Source: Syntrophomonas sp. DTU018
GTDB lineage: Bacteria > Bacillota > Syntrophomonadia > Syntrophomonadales > Syntrophomonadaceae
Direction of reading: 5' to 3'
DNA length: 64,000 bases
Assembly: GCA_001513155.1 (NCBI GenBank)
Contig: LFSR01000032.1
Coordinates: 62,001 to 126,000 of the forward strand
Shown piece after piece: positions 27,836 through 37,268 of the stretch. The notes beneath the pieces are model-generated. The model was not told the origin of the DNA. It searched no databases and was given only the letters and a program-made list of their open reading frames with translations. Position 1 is the first letter of the stretch. Each line of letters starts with the position of its first letter. Made by a program: the position numbers and the translations under genes.

Positions 27836-29104
27836 ATGCAGATCAAAGCTCCCCGGGGTACATATGATATTTTGCCCGACGAAGCAGTGAAATGGCAGTG
27901 GATGGAGCAGGTGCTGAGGGAAACCGCTGAACGGTTTGGATATAGAGAAATCCGTACTCCCATGTTTGAACACACCGAATTGTTCCACCGCGGGGTAGGA
28001 GAAAGCACCGACATTGTCACCAAAGAAATGTATACCTTTCTGGATAAAAGCCAGCGCAGTCTGACCTTGAGACCGGAAGGTACAGCCTCGTGCGCCCGGG
28101 CTCTTATCGAGCACAGCCTTTATAACGGAACTCTTCCTATTAAGTGGTATTATATTGGTCCCATGTTCCGGTATGACCGGCCCCAAACCGGTCGGTACCG
28201 GCAGTTTCATCAATTTGGGATAGAAGCTTTCGGCAGCCGCAGTCCCTACTTGGATGCGGAAGTTCTGTTCCTGCTGGTGGAAATTCTCAAGGGACTAGGG
28301 CTTCCCGCCTATGAACTGCATTTGAACTCGGTGGGATGTTCCCAATGCAGGGAAGAGTACCGCCGAAAACTTATAGAGCATATCACCCCCGTAAAAGATC
28401 GGCTTTGTGCCGATTGTCAGGTTCGTTACCTGCAGAATCCCTTAAGGGTACTGGACTGCAAGGAAAAAAGCTGCCACCAGGCTATTGCCGATCATCCCAC
28501 TTTGATCGACAGCTTGTGCGATGACTGCCGGGACCATTATACCCTGGTGCAGAAGGCTCTCCGGGACAATGGTATTGAATTTGTCCACGACGACAATTTG
28601 GTAAGGGGACTAGATTACTATACCAATACCGCTTTTGAGATTCATATCCCCGGAATCGGTGCCCAAAGTGCGGTAGGGGGAGGAGGACGGTATGACGGCC
28701 TGGTTGAGTCCTGCGGGGGACCATCCTTACCCGGGATAGGTTTTGCTCTGGGATTGGAGCGGCTTTTGCTGGCCTTGGACAAGTATAAAGGTGTTCCGCC
28801 GGCGGAAAAGCAGGTAAATGTTTTCGTGGCTGTAATGCAGGACCACCTGGAGGATCGAGCCGCGGCCCTTTTATACCGGCTGCGCCAGCAGGGGATAGCT
28901 GCGGATAAGGATTACAACCAGAGGAGCAGCCGGGCCCAAATGAAGCTGGCTGACAAGCTGGGAGCAAAATATGTAATCCTGTTGGGTGAGGATGAAGTTA
29001 AAGGCGGCTTTGTTACGGTAAGAGACATGAAAACCAAAGAACAACGGAAAGTTGATCAAGAAGGGCTGATCCCTTTTTTGCAGGAACGCTTGGATAATTG
29101 TTAG
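27836..29104 (+). CDS. hisS: Histidine-tRNA ligase
   Basis: Class II synthetase of 422 aa. Motifs: RGTYDILPDEA, TLRPEGTASCAR (motif 2 region), YYIGPMFRYDRPQTGRYRQF, LVRGLDYYTNTAFEI (His-specific motif), GGGGRYDGLVE and GIGFALGLERLLLAL (motif 3), plus the C-terminal anticodon-binding domain. Start ATG 27836 after GGAGGT; an earlier in-frame ATG at 27815 lies before this site. It precedes aspS by 15 bases, as in Bacillus. Confidence 0.97.
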   Translation: MQIKAPRGTYDILPDEAVKWQWMEQVLRETAERFGYREIRTPMFEHTELFHRGVGESTDIVTKEMYTFLDKSQRSLTLRPEGTASCARALIEHSLYNGTLPIKWYYIGPMFRYDRPQTGRYRQFHQFGIEAFGSRSPYLDAEVLFLLVEILKGLGLPAYELHLNSVGCSQCREEYRRKLIEHITPVKDRLCADCQVRYLQNPLRVLDCKEKSCHQAIADHPTLIDSLCDDCRDHYTLVQKALRDNGIEFVHDDNLVRGLDYYTNTAFEIHIPGIGAQSAVGGGGRYDGLVESCGGPSLPGIGFALGLERLLLALDKYKGVPPAEKQVNVFVAVMQDHLEDRAAALLYRLRQQGIAADKDYNQRSSRAQMKLADKLGAKYVILLGEDEVKGGFVTVRDMKTKEQRKVDQEGLIPFLQERLDNC

Positions 29105-29119
29105 GAGGAACATCAGAGC

Positions 29120-30880
29120 ATGAAAAGGACGCATAGTGCTACGGAATTAACCGTCGATCACGCTGGGCAGGAAGTGGTATTAAATGGTTGGGTAGATACC
29201 AGGCGTGACCATGGGGGCTTGATTTTTATTGACCTCCGGGATCGTTCCGGTATTATCCAAATCGTATTCAGCCCGGAGGTTGGAGAAGAAGCCTTTCATT
29301 TAGCGGAACAGGTCCGCAGTGAGTATGTTATCGCTGTCCGCGGGGAAGTCAGAAGACGACCTAAAGACACAGAAAACCCCAATCTGAAGACCGGATTAAT
29401 AGAAGTATATGCCCGGCAGATGGAGGTGTTAAATCCCGCCAAAACGCCGCCTTTCTACATTGAAGACGGTATTGACGTGGATGAGACTCTGCGCCTGCGT
29501 TACCGGTATTTGGACTTGAGACGGCCGGAGATGCGGGACTGTCTCCTGTTACGGCATCGGGTTGTTCAGACTATGCGGTCCTTTTTAGATCAGCGGGGCT
29601 TTATAGAGATTGAAACACCTATTCTTACCAAGAGTTCTCCTGAGGGGGCCCGGGACTATCTGGTGCCCAGCCGGATTCACCCCGGTGAATTCTATGCTTT
29701 GCCCCAGTCACCCCAAATATTTAAGCAAATACTGATGGTGGCCGGTATGGAAAAGTATTTCCAAATAGCCCGCTGTTTCCGGGATGAGGATCTGCGTGCT
29801 GACCGGCAGCCGGAGTTTACCCAGCTGGATATGGAAATGTCCTTTGTGGACGAAGAAGATGTTTATGCCCTGGTGGAAGACCTCATGGCCGTCTTATTCA
29901 AAGAAGGCATAGGTCTTGACATACCTACACCTTTTCCCAGGATTACCTATGATGAGGCTATGCTGAAGTATGGTTCCGACAAGCCAGACATGCGCTTTGG
30001 CCTGGAAATCATCGATTTGACCGAGCTGGTTAAAGACGTGGAGTTTAAGGTGTTTTCCTCAGCAGTTCACTCTGGCGGTGTAGTGCGGGCAATTAATGCC
30101 AAGGGCTGTGCTGTATTCTCCCGCCGGGAAATTGATGAACTGACCCAGATAGCTATTGACAATGGGGCCAAGGGCATGGCCTGGATTATTGTGACCGAAA
30201 ATGAACTGCGTTCACCCATAACCAAGTTCTTTTCCGAAGAACAGATGAACCGGGTGCTTCAGGCTTTGGATGCCAAACCGGGAGATTTGCTGCTGTTCAG
30301 TGCCGATTCACCGGAAACAGTAGCCCGGGTTCTGGGGACTATTCGCCTGGAACTGGGCAAGCGGTTAAAGCTCATTGACGAATCTGTCTTTTCATTTGTA
30401 TGGGTAACTGAATTCCCCCTGTTGGAGTGGGACGAGGAAGAAAAACGCTATGTAGCCGTGCATCATATGTTTACATCTCCCCGGGCAGAGGACATTCCTC
30501 ATCTGGAAGAAAATCCTCTCCAGGCCAGATCCAGGGCTTACGATCTGATCCTGAACGGGACGGAAATAGGCGGAGGCAGTATTCGTATCCATCGCCGGGA
30601 CTGGCAGGAAAAAATGTTCAGACTGGTGGGATTATCACCGGAAGAAGCCTACGACAAATTCGGGTACATGCTGGATGCTTTTGAATATGGAACTCCGCCC
30701 CATGGCGGCATAGCCTTTGGAGTGGATCGCCTGGTTATGATAATGGCTGGACGCAGCAGTATCAGGGATGTCATAGCTTTTCCCAAAACCCAGAGTGCTT
30801 CCTGCCTGCTGACCCAGGCACCTTCTCCGGTAAGTCCCAAGCAACTGCGGGAATTATCCCTTAGAGTCCGGGAGAAGTAA
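29120..30880 (+). CDS. aspS: Aspartate-tRNA ligase
   Basis: Bacterial-type AspRS, 586 aa. N-terminal OB-fold anticodon domain ([20 protein letters not shown]), motif 1 around [13 protein letters not shown], motif 2 [18 protein letters not shown], the bacterial GAD insertion (residues ~290-420), and motif 3 [12 protein letters not shown]. Organisms without GatCAB-independent AsnRS may use a non-discriminating version, which sequence reading cannot decide here. ATG 29120 follows TAGGAGGAA. It is followed by the 6S RNA gene. Confidence 0.97.
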   Translation: MKRTHSATELTVDHAGQEVVLNGWVDTRRDHGGLIFIDLRDRSGIIQIVFSPEVGEEAFHLAEQVRSEYVIAVRGEVRRRPKDTENPNLKTGLIEVYARQMEVLNPAKTPPFYIEDGIDVDETLRLRYRYLDLRRPEMRDCLLLRHRVVQTMRSFLDQRGFIEIETPILTKSSPEGARDYLVPSRIHPGEFYALPQSPQIFKQILMVAGMEKYFQIARCFRDEDLRADRQPEFTQLDMEMSFVDEEDVYALVEDLMAVLFKEGIGLDIPTPFPRITYDEAMLKYGSDKPDMRFGLEIIDLTELVKDVEFKVFSSAVHSGGVVRAINAKGCAVFSRREIDELTQIAIDNGAKGMAWIIVTENELRSPITKFFSEEQMNRVLQALDAKPGDLLLFSADSPETVARVLGTIRLELGKRLKLIDESVFSFVWVTEFPLLEWDEEEKRYVAVHHMFTSPRAEDIPHLEENPLQARSRAYDLILNGTEIGGGSIRIHRRDWQEKMFRLVGLSPEEAYDKFGYMLDAFEYGTPPHGGIAFGVDRLVMIMAGRSSIRDVIAFPKTQSASCLLTQAPSPVSPKQLRELSLRVREK

Positions 30881-30924
30881 GCGGGAACTGGCAATGCTGC
30901 CTATTAATAACAGGCCCGTTTCCC

Positions 30925-30953
30925 TTGAAGTGCCCCCGGTTGTGTGATATATT
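30925..30953 (+). promoter_or_regulatory. Sigma-A promoter of the 6S RNA
   Basis: TTGAAG (30925-30930), 17-base spacer, TATATT (30948-30953), located 45 bases after aspS and predicting a start near 30960. Confidence 0.7.
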
Positions 30954-30959
30954 TTACCT

Positions 30960-31165
30960 AGCAATAGTCAATTGTGTCAGGAAATCCCTGCTGTGTGCGT
31001 GTAAATGCCGTAAGTTTTTGCCAACACCAAAAACGAGGGAATTCGGCTCCATGTGTGGACTGTATGCCTGGCTTGACCGGGACACAGAAAGCATGTGGGA
31101 GAATACCCACCTGACGAGAACAGGTTTAAACTACGGCTACCACGGCTCGGTGGGGTTTTTTTATT
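30960..31165 (+). ncRNA. ssrS: 6S RNA
   Basis: 6S RNA mimics an open promoter and sequesters sigma-A RNA polymerase. Seen: a closing stem GCCGTAAGTTT (31007-31017) with AAACTACGGC (31128-31137). A central bubble has TTGCCAACACCAAAAACGA on the 5' side and a small ACCTG/CAGGT hairpin on the 3' side. The terminal stem pairs GGGAATTCGGCTCCATGTG with CATGTGGGAGAATACCC imperfectly. A CCAC/GTGG hairpin and seven T end it near 31161. Size (about 180-205) and the position between aspS and tcdA, as for bsrA in Bacillus subtilis, agree. Exact ends are estimates. Confidence 0.82.
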
Positions 31166-31183
31166 GGAGGTATACAGAAATTT

Positions 31184-31888
31184 ATGGAAGGATTTTTGCA
31201 AAGGACTTCCTTATTAATAGGTGAAGATGGAATTCAGCGCTTACAAAATTCTTTCGTAATGGTAATCGGCCTGGGCGGGGTAGGTTCTTATGCTGCAGAA
31301 GCCCTGGCCCGCAGCGGAATCGGCCACTTAACCCTGGTTGACCGGGATCGGGTGGAAGCATCCAATATTAATCGTCAACTGCCTGCCCTGCATTCAACCC
31401 TGGGGCGCTTCAAATGTGAAGTAATGGCCGAGCGAATACGGGATATTAATCCGGATATAGATCTGCGGGTACTGCCGGTTGAGTATACTCCTGAGACCGC
31501 TGATAAGATACTGGATAGATCCTATGATTTTGTGGTGGATGCCATCGATTCCCTGACCGACAAGATTCACCTCATCGAGCACTGCCTGAAAAAAGGCCTG
31601 CCCATCATTAGTTCGATGGGAGCTGCCAACCGTCTTGATCCGCTTAAGTTTCAAATCACTGATATTAAAAATACCCATACTTGCCCAATGGCTCGCAAAC
31701 TGCGCAAAGAGCTGCGTCAACGGGGGATTTCTTCCGGGGTAACAGTGGTATATTCCACCGAGAATCCTCGAACACCGCAATATCACGAGGCAACTCGGCT
31801 GGGAAGCATCAGCTTTGTCCCCGGAACTGCGGGGCTGGCCATGGCCGGTTTCGTGGTCAACAGTATTCTGGCCAACACTCCCCGATAA
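31184..31888 (+). CDS. tcdA: tRNA threonylcarbamoyladenosine dehydratase (TcdA/YrvM, ThiF family)
   Basis: E1-like ATP-dependent enzyme of 234 aa that cyclises t6A37 of tRNA to ct6A. Visible: VIGLGGVGSYAAEALARSG (nucleotide loop), DRDRVEASNINRQLPA, DAIDSLTDKIHLI, and SMGAANRLDP. The C-terminal VPGTAGLAMAGFVVNSIL is the expected hydrophobic end. Start ATG 31184 lies about 12 bases after GGAGGT, a long spacing with no better alternative in frame. The gene directly follows the 6S RNA terminator. Confidence 0.9.
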   Translation: MEGFLQRTSLLIGEDGIQRLQNSFVMVIGLGGVGSYAAEALARSGIGHLTLVDRDRVEASNINRQLPALHSTLGRFKCEVMAERIRDINPDIDLRVLPVEYTPETADKILDRSYDFVVDAIDSLTDKIHLIEHCLKKGLPIISSMGAANRLDPLKFQITDIKNTHTCPMARKLRKELRQRGISSGVTVVYSTENPRTPQYHEATRLGSISFVPGTAGLAMAGFVVNSILANTPR

Positions 31889-31987
31889 AATGGTTAGTAA
31901 CTATGGCAATACCCCTTTTAAGCCTTTGTCGCAAAAAAGTAATTATTTTCATGTAAGGCAGGAAATAAATATTAGGAGGTAGAATTA

Positions 31988-33289
31988 ATGACCTACTGGG
32001 ATCGCGAAAAAGAGTGTATGCCTCGGGAGGAATTAGAGAAACTTCAGCTCAGAAGATTAAAGGAAACTGTATATCGGGTATACGCCTTCGTACCAGCCTA
32101 CAAGGAAAAAATGGATCAGGTTGGTATTAAGCCGTATGACATAAACAGTTTGGACGATTTGCAAAAGCTGCCTTTCACGACCAAGCAGGATCTAAGGGAT
32201 AATTATCCTTTCGGCATGTTTGCTTTGCCCATGAGCGAGGTAGTAAGGGTACACTCTTCATCAGGCACCACCGGAAAGCCAACGGTGGTCGGCTATTCCA
32301 GGCGTGACATCGATATTTGGGCTGAATTGATGGCCCGAGCCCTAACCAGTGCAGGTGCTAACCGCCATTCCATCATACAGAACTCTTACGGTTATGGCTT
32401 GTTCACCGGCGGACTGGGTGTTCATTATGGGGCTGAGAAACTTGGAGCGTCAGTTATTCCCACATCTGGCGGCAACACCAAGCGCCAGATAATGCTGATG
32501 CAGGATTTCGGCACTACCGTATTAACCTGTACTCCTTCATACGCCTTATACCTGGCGGAAGTAATGGAGGAAATGGGTATCAGCCCGGCAGAGTTAAAAC
32601 TGCAGTGCGGTGTTTTCGGAGCCGAACCCTGGTCCGAAAACATGCGGCGAGAAATAGAAAACAAGCTGCGCATTGATGCTTATGATATATATGGACTCAG
32701 TGAAATAATAGGGCCGGGCGTTGCTATAGAATGCCCCGTGAAGCAGGGACTTCATATAGCCGAAGACCATTTTATTGCGGAAATAATTGATCCTGAGACC
32801 GGGGAAACTCTGCCAGAAGGTTCTATGGGTGAACTGGTAATCACTACTATTACTAAAGAAGCCTTGCCCATGATCCGTTACCGGACCCGGGATCTTACCA
32901 AACTGGACAGGTCAGTATGCGAGTGCGGCAGGACTCATGTCCGCATGCAGAAAGTACTGGGACGTTCCGACGACATGGTTATTATCCGGGGGGTTAACGT
33001 ATTCCCCTCCATGGTGGAAAGCGTACTGCTCGATATTCCTGGTGTTGAACCCCATTACCTGCTGGTAGTGGATCGCAAAGGTAATCTGGATATCCTGGAA
33101 GTCAGGGTTGAAGTGTCGGAGAAGATTTTTTCCGATGAAGTTCGCAAGTTAGAAGAACTGGGAGCCACTATTACCAAAGAATTGGAAAGTGCCCTGGGTA
33201 TAAGCGTTAAGGTACGTTTAGTGGAACCCAAATCCATTGAGCGCAGCGAAGGCAAGTCCAAAAGAGTTATAGATAGAAGAAAAATATAA
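31988..33289 (+). CDS. paaK: Phenylacetate-CoA ligase
   Basis: Adenylate-forming acyl-CoA synthetase of the PaaK group, 433 aa. Visible: [20 protein letters not shown] (P-loop of ANL enzymes), [26 protein letters not shown], and [10 protein letters not shown], plus the C-terminal domain with [17 protein letters not shown]. Substrate may be phenylacetate, another aryl acid or a short branched acid. It is paired with an ACT-domain gene 11 bases downstream, a frequent anaerobe arrangement that suggests amino-acid-derived acids as substrates or effectors. Confidence 0.93.
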   Translation: MTYWDREKECMPREELEKLQLRRLKETVYRVYAFVPAYKEKMDQVGIKPYDINSLDDLQKLPFTTKQDLRDNYPFGMFALPMSEVVRVHSSSGTTGKPTVVGYSRRDIDIWAELMARALTSAGANRHSIIQNSYGYGLFTGGLGVHYGAEKLGASVIPTSGGNTKRQIMLMQDFGTTVLTCTPSYALYLAEVMEEMGISPAELKLQCGVFGAEPWSENMRREIENKLRIDAYDIYGLSEIIGPGVAIECPVKQGLHIAEDHFIAEIIDPETGETLPEGSMGELVITTITKEALPMIRYRTRDLTKLDRSVCECGRTHVRMQKVLGRSDDMVIIRGVNVFPSMVESVLLDIPGVEPHYLLVVDRKGNLDILEVRVEVSEKIFSDEVRKLEELGATITKELESALGISVKVRLVEPKSIERSEGKSKRVIDRRKI

Positions 33290-33300
33290 GGAGGGGCAGT

Positions 33301-33729
33301 ATGGCGAAACAAATTTCCGTGTTTTTAGAAAATAAAGCGGGACGTCTGGCCCATGTAACTCGTGTGCTGGGAGAAGCAGGAATCAACATTCGTGCCCTGT
33401 CCATTGCTGACACCTCTGATTTTGGAATACTGCGACTGATTGTAAACGATCCGGAAAAGGCTTATCGCATATTGAAAGAAGCTGATTTCACCGTCAGCGA
33501 AACAGAAGTAATAGCAGTCCAAGTACCTGATTCCCCAGGAGGATTGGCAACTGTTTTGGAACAAATGTCAGAAGCCAATCTGAACATCGAGTATTTATAT
33601 GCTTTTTTGGGTACAGCAGAAAACGATGCACTGGTTATTTTTAAAGTAGAAGATATTGAAAAAGCCAGGCAGACCTTTAATGAGAAAGGAATACGTTTCA
33701 TTGATGAACAACAACTTTATAAATTATAA
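33301..33729 (+). CDS. Tandem ACT-domain protein
   Basis: 142 aa made of two ACT domains: residues ~1-68 (QISVFLENKAGRLAHVTRVL, NIRALSI) and ~70-140 (VIAVQVPDSPGGLATVLEQM, NIEYLYAF). ACT dimers bind amino acids. There is no catalytic domain, so it is likely a ligand-binding regulator of the neighbouring PaaK or its pathway. ATG 33301 follows AAGGAGGGG. A hairpin after it (33739-33761) ends the pair. Confidence 0.9.
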   Translation: MAKQISVFLENKAGRLAHVTRVLGEAGINIRALSIADTSDFGILRLIVNDPEKAYRILKEADFTVSETEVIAVQVPDSPGGLATVLEQMSEANLNIEYLYAFLGTAENDALVIFKVEDIEKARQTFNEKGIRFIDEQQLYKL

Positions 33730-33738
33730 AAGTTCAAT

Positions 33739-33770
33739 GGGAGTTCTGAATCGGGACTCCCTGGCCTTTT
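33739..33770 (+). terminator. Terminator after paaK-ACT
   Basis: GGGAGTTC (33739-33746) pairs with GGACTCCC (33754-33761) with one mismatch and is followed by TGGCCTTTTAA. Weak T tract. The rest of the gap to 33952 holds no gene; it contains the AAGGAGG site of the next gene. Confidence 0.5.
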
Positions 33771-33952
33771 AACTGTACTGTTAAAATATTTGCAGTAATC
33801 CGCCTTCTTGAACACAGCAACATTCTTACTTATATCCCTTCACCATTCACGGCACCATTCTGAAGATACAGCTACCAGATACCTGACTGCAGTAGCATTC
33901 CCAGCTCCTTCCCAACAATGATTGAGAAAACAGTGCGAAGGAGGTGAACGAA

Positions 33953-34447
33953 ATGAAGAAAGCCATCGGTCTAGGTTTAATCGTAGGCGTATTCTTTGCC
34001 CTGTTTGTCCTGTTTCAGAATTATCTGGGAGCTACAGCGTTCTATATTGCTGCCGTCGCCATGGCAATGTTCGCAGTGCTTGGTCCCTTTGGGGACTATC
34101 TAAAAGCTGCCATCGCTATGCTGGTAGGTGTGATAGTTGGCCTAGCTTCTATGGTAATCCTGGCCTTATATTGTCCCCTTCCCCCTGACAACCTCCTGTA
34201 TGTGGCGATAGTCTCAGGCATTGCTCTTTTCCTGCTAGTGGTGCTCTCCGTTACCGGGCTGAGAATTGATGCCATGTTTTTAGGCTGGGCAGCCGCTTTA
34301 GCCGGTTTGTATCCAACTTATCTGGCTAATGCAGCTTCTCTGGCATCAGCAATTGTGCCTGCCGCAGTAGGAGTTACCGTATCCCTGATGGTGGGATTGG
34401 CATTATCAGTGCTGGTAATCAAAATTGCCATGGCGGTAAATCGATAA
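33953..34447 (+). CDS. Small integral membrane protein, DUF1097-like
   Basis: 164 aa, almost entirely hydrophobic, with about five membrane helices (residues ~5-20, 25-45, 48-70, 78-97, 105-125, 130-160, some short). No catalytic or transport motif is recognised. The composition (Ala/Gly/Val-rich, GPFGDYLKA loop) resembles the DUF1097 family, which is uncharacterised; that assignment is tentative. Start ATG 33953 has AAGGAGG 8 bases upstream; a GTG at 33944 is inside it. First gene of an envelope cluster with the next two genes. Confidence 0.7.
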   Translation: MKKAIGLGLIVGVFFALFVLFQNYLGATAFYIAAVAMAMFAVLGPFGDYLKAAIAMLVGVIVGLASMVILALYCPLPPDNLLYVAIVSGIALFLLVVLSVTGLRIDAMFLGWAAALAGLYPTYLANAASLASAIVPAAVGVTVSLMVGLALSVLVIKIAMAVNR

Positions 34448-34467
34448 ATGTGAGGGGAGGGATATAA

Positions 34468-36390
34468 GTGAAGAAGAGAACCAGGTTATATCAGCTGCTG
34501 GCATTATTTATGGCCTTATCATTGGTGTTCGTGCTGCCTTTAAGTGCAGCTGGGCCTCAAGGGGCTCCTGAAAAGGTAATTGATAACGAACTGGTAATAT
34601 CTACGCTGGGTGAAGACGGATCTATTGTAGGAATGCAAGTGCTTAATCAGATAAGAGTCTTTGGAGATGGGTCTTTCTCAGTACAGGATACCAGTAAATT
34701 TAAACTCTCTTCTATCAGAAATTTATACGGTTCAGAAAAAATCAACTACAGTGACGGCAAGATAGACGTAAACCTGTCTTCAAGCGGTTATTCGGACTTG
34801 TATTATCTTGCTAAGCTAGATAATAATGAAATAGCTAATGTTGAGTTTCCAGTTAGCGTTAAGGTGGAGTACTATTTAGATGGCAAGAAGGTTAAACCTT
34901 CCGAAATGGCCGGCAAATCCGGACATATCAAAATAGTATGTGAAGTAGAAAACCTGACTGGTGAACTTAAAACCCTGGAATTTCAAGATTCCAAAGGTGA
35001 GACTGTAACCAAGGAAATGATGGTTTATACTCCTTATGCAGTCTCCATAAGCGGTGTAGAGCTGGCTAATGACAAGTTTGCCAATATTAGTGCCCCTGGC
35101 GTAGCCGGAGAATCACCGGAAGGTGTACTGGCTAATGTGCAGGGAGTTACTTCGGTTAGCTGGACGGTTCCTTTGATTCCGCCGGCTTATCCGGCCAAGC
35201 AGTATACCGTTTTGGAAGCTGACGGCAAGAATATTGAAATTCCCAGTTTCAATATCGGTGTAATGCCTATATTGCCAACTACTTCTTCTGTTGACAATCT
35301 GACCGGAAGCCTGCAACAGCTTTATGATGGCTTTAACCAGATTGAGCAGGGGATTGGCGCCAGCAACAAGGATGCTACTTTACTGTACGGTCTGGCATCG
35401 GTCAAAGATGGCCTGCGTCAGGTAGTTGATGGTATTGGCACAGTAGAAACAAACCTGAAGACCATTAGAGTAGGATTGGCTAATCCCAACTTTGATGCCT
35501 CATCCTACAATATGGCCACCGGCACTGATGCCAAGGGAGCCACACCCGGTGCCAAAGATGCTATTGGGCTGATGAAGAATACCATTGACACTCAGCTTAT
35601 GGCAGCCTTCGCCGCACAAAAAATGGTTTTGGGATTAATGGAAACTGCTATTGGAACATCAGCTGATAACGGACAGGAACCCTCTCTAAATACTAGTCTG
35701 TATAATGATATTAATTACCTGAAGGCTGCTACTGCCGGAACTCCAGCTTATCAGGTAATTACCAATGCTATCGAACCTAAACTAAAGGCTATGAACAACA
35801 ACGTTAAAGTATTCCGGGATGGCGGTGAAATGATAACCGCAACTGGAACTATGGCTTTTCCTGCCAGCGTAACTGCGGTAGAATTAGGTAGCAAGACCTT
35901 ATCGGAAAAATTAGGCCAGTTAGATAGCGGCTTAACCATGGCTGTACTCGGACTGGGAGCCTTGGATGAAAAGGGTCGACCGGTTCCGGTAATGGCTAAC
36001 GGAAAACCTGCCAGCCTTCTGTATGCCTTGGAGTACCTGCAGCAGAATATTAACGGGAAAATGATACCCGGTATTGACCAGCTTGCAGAGGGTGCCGGAA
36101 AGATCGGAACCGGGGCACTGACTGCCAAAGATGCGATCAGTGTTGGTCTGCAGACCACACCGGTTATGATGGAGGCCATGAATGAAAAACTGGCTACAGC
36201 CGATACTTTCCTGGGCAAACCTGAAGGTGCAGAAGGAACAGTAACCTATGTATTCCAGACTCCAGCCATTACTACTGAAGGGCAAGCCATGAAATATGGT
36301 CTTGGTGCTATTGCCGTAGCCCTGATCCTGCTAATTGCGGTAGGAAGACCGCCCAAACAGGCTTTCCAGGCTCCGGCTGAACAAGCATAA
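34468..36390 (+). CDS. Exported membrane-anchored protein of unknown function, YhgE/Pip-like ectodomain
   Basis: 640 aa. N-terminal signal peptide (KKRTR, then a hydrophobic core, cleavage near residues 28-30), a ~580-residue extracytoplasmic region, and one C-terminal helix (about 611-628) followed by a short Pro/Ala-rich tail. Residues ~285-350 carry spaced Leu/Gly heptads (LQQLYDGFNQIEQGIG, VKDGLRQVVDGIG) like the ectodomain of YhgE/Pip phage-infection proteins, but the ABC-2 membrane domain of that family is absent. GTG start with GGGGAGGG upstream. Lies between a membrane protein and a secreted stalk protein; probably a cell-surface assembly. Function not known. Confidence 0.72.
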   Translation: MKKRTRLYQLLALFMALSLVFVLPLSAAGPQGAPEKVIDNELVISTLGEDGSIVGMQVLNQIRVFGDGSFSVQDTSKFKLSSIRNLYGSEKINYSDGKIDVNLSSSGYSDLYYLAKLDNNEIANVEFPVSVKVEYYLDGKKVKPSEMAGKSGHIKIVCEVENLTGELKTLEFQDSKGETVTKEMMVYTPYAVSISGVELANDKFANISAPGVAGESPEGVLANVQGVTSVSWTVPLIPPAYPAKQYTVLEADGKNIEIPSFNIGVMPILPTTSSVDNLTGSLQQLYDGFNQIEQGIGASNKDATLLYGLASVKDGLRQVVDGIGTVETNLKTIRVGLANPNFDASSYNMATGTDAKGATPGAKDAIGLMKNTIDTQLMAAFAAQKMVLGLMETAIGTSADNGQEPSLNTSLYNDINYLKAATAGTPAYQVITNAIEPKLKAMNNNVKVFRDGGEMITATGTMAFPASVTAVELGSKTLSEKLGQLDSGLTMAVLGLGALDEKGRPVPVMANGKPASLLYALEYLQQNINGKMIPGIDQLAEGAGKIGTGALTAKDAISVGLQTTPVMMEAMNEKLATADTFLGKPEGAEGTVTYVFQTPAITTEGQAMKYGLGAIAVALILLIAVGRPPKQAFQAPAEQA

Positions 36391-36418
36391 AAATTTTTGT
36401 CGGGAGGTTTGAGAAGAC

Positions 36419-37117
36419 ATGAAAAAAAGATGGATCGCCTTGTTAACTGTGGCAATGCTGTTTGCCTTCACAGCAGGGGTAGTGGCACAACCGGCTGTGC
36501 AGTCAATTACCGCCAGCCTTGCCAACGATTTCAAATTCACCTTAAATGGTGAAGCATGGACTCCGATGGATAATGGGCAGCCTATGGCTCCGATTGTCTA
36601 CAATGGCAGAACATATTTACCTGTACGGGCTATTGCTGAAGCTCTGAACATCAAAGTTGACTGGGATGAAGCTAACCGTACCGTAATCCTCGGCGAAGCT
36701 CCGGCTCCTGCTGAAGAGCCCGCTCCTGCTGAAGAGCCTGCTCCAGCTGAAGAGCCTGCTCCAGCTGAAGAGCCTGCTGCTCCTGCTGCTGAGTTAGCCA
36801 TTGAGCCCACTGCTGCTGATTTCAGCAAGAGCGCTCCTGCCGATATCCCCGTGAAGGTTACCTGGGGACCGGCTAAAGCTATTACCGGCATCACTGGTTC
36901 CGCTCTGGGCGGAGCTGTAAAAATCACCCCGGAAGCTGATAAGCACTATGTGGTAACTGATAATGGAGACGGCACTGCACAGCTGACCATTAAGAAAGAA
37001 GTAACTGCATTACTGCCTGTGCCGATCACCGCGGTTCCTGAGGGCACTACCCTGACTCTGACCATTGCCTTTGACAATGGTGACAAGAAAGATTTTGCAG
37101 TTACAGTTGCAAAATAA
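36419..37117 (+). CDS. Secreted stalk-domain protein with PAPAEE linker and X2-like domain
   Basis: 232 aa. Signal peptide (MKKRWIALLTVAMLFAF, cleavage after VVAQ region). Residues ~35-92 match the copper amine oxidase N-terminal-like stalk domain: KFTLNGEAWTP, NGRTYLPVRAIAEALN, VDWDEANRTVIL. Then a Pro/Ala/Glu linker with four PAPAEE repeats, and a C-terminal ~105-residue beta domain (PTAADFSKSAPADIPVKVTW ... LTLTIAFDNGDKKDFAVTV) resembling X2/Ig-like modules of surface proteins. Likely cell-wall associated. The gene ends in a strong terminator at 37147, closing the three-gene cluster. Confidence 0.8.
   Translation: MKKRWIALLTVAMLFAFTAGVVAQPAVQSITASLANDFKFTLNGEAWTPMDNGQPMAPIVYNGRTYLPVRAIAEALNIKVDWDEANRTVILGEAPAPAEEPAPAEEPAPAEEPAPAEEPAAPAAELAIEPTAADFSKSAPADIPVKVTWGPAKAITGITGSALGGAVKITPEADKHYVVTDNGDGTAQLTIKKEVTALLPVPITAVPEGTTLTLTIAFDNGDKKDFAVTVAK
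36701..36772 (+). repeat. Four 18-base tandem repeats encoding PAPAEE
   Basis: Units at 36701, 36719, 36737 and 36755, differing only at third codon positions (CCG/CCC/CCT and CCT/CCA). They encode the flexible linker of the stalk protein; copy number may vary by slippage. Confidence 0.9.
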
Positions 37118-37146
37118 AAACCGGGAATTATAACACAAACATAATT

Positions 37147-37180
37147 GCGGCAGAGGTTCAGCACCTCTGCCGCTGTTTTT
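37147..37180 (+). terminator. Rho-independent terminator after the stalk-protein gene
   Basis: Perfect 11-bp stem GCGGCAGAGGT/ACCTCTGCCGC (37147-37157/37163-37173), loop TCAGC, then TGTTTTTA. Confidence 0.9.
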
Positions 37181-37268
37181 ATGTTAGTATAGGTACCGGT
37201 GCTAAAATGCTATACGGTAATAATAAGAATGAGAAAGCAATAAAAATGTACCACCAAGGGGGACTTTC

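Noticed and set aside
36701-36772. CRISPR or satellite array
   Set aside because: 18-base units without spacers, in frame and coding a linker; a coding minisatellite.
36598-36927. Minus-strand frame with repeated SSAGAG
   Set aside because: It is the antisense reading of the PAPAEE repeats of the stalk protein.
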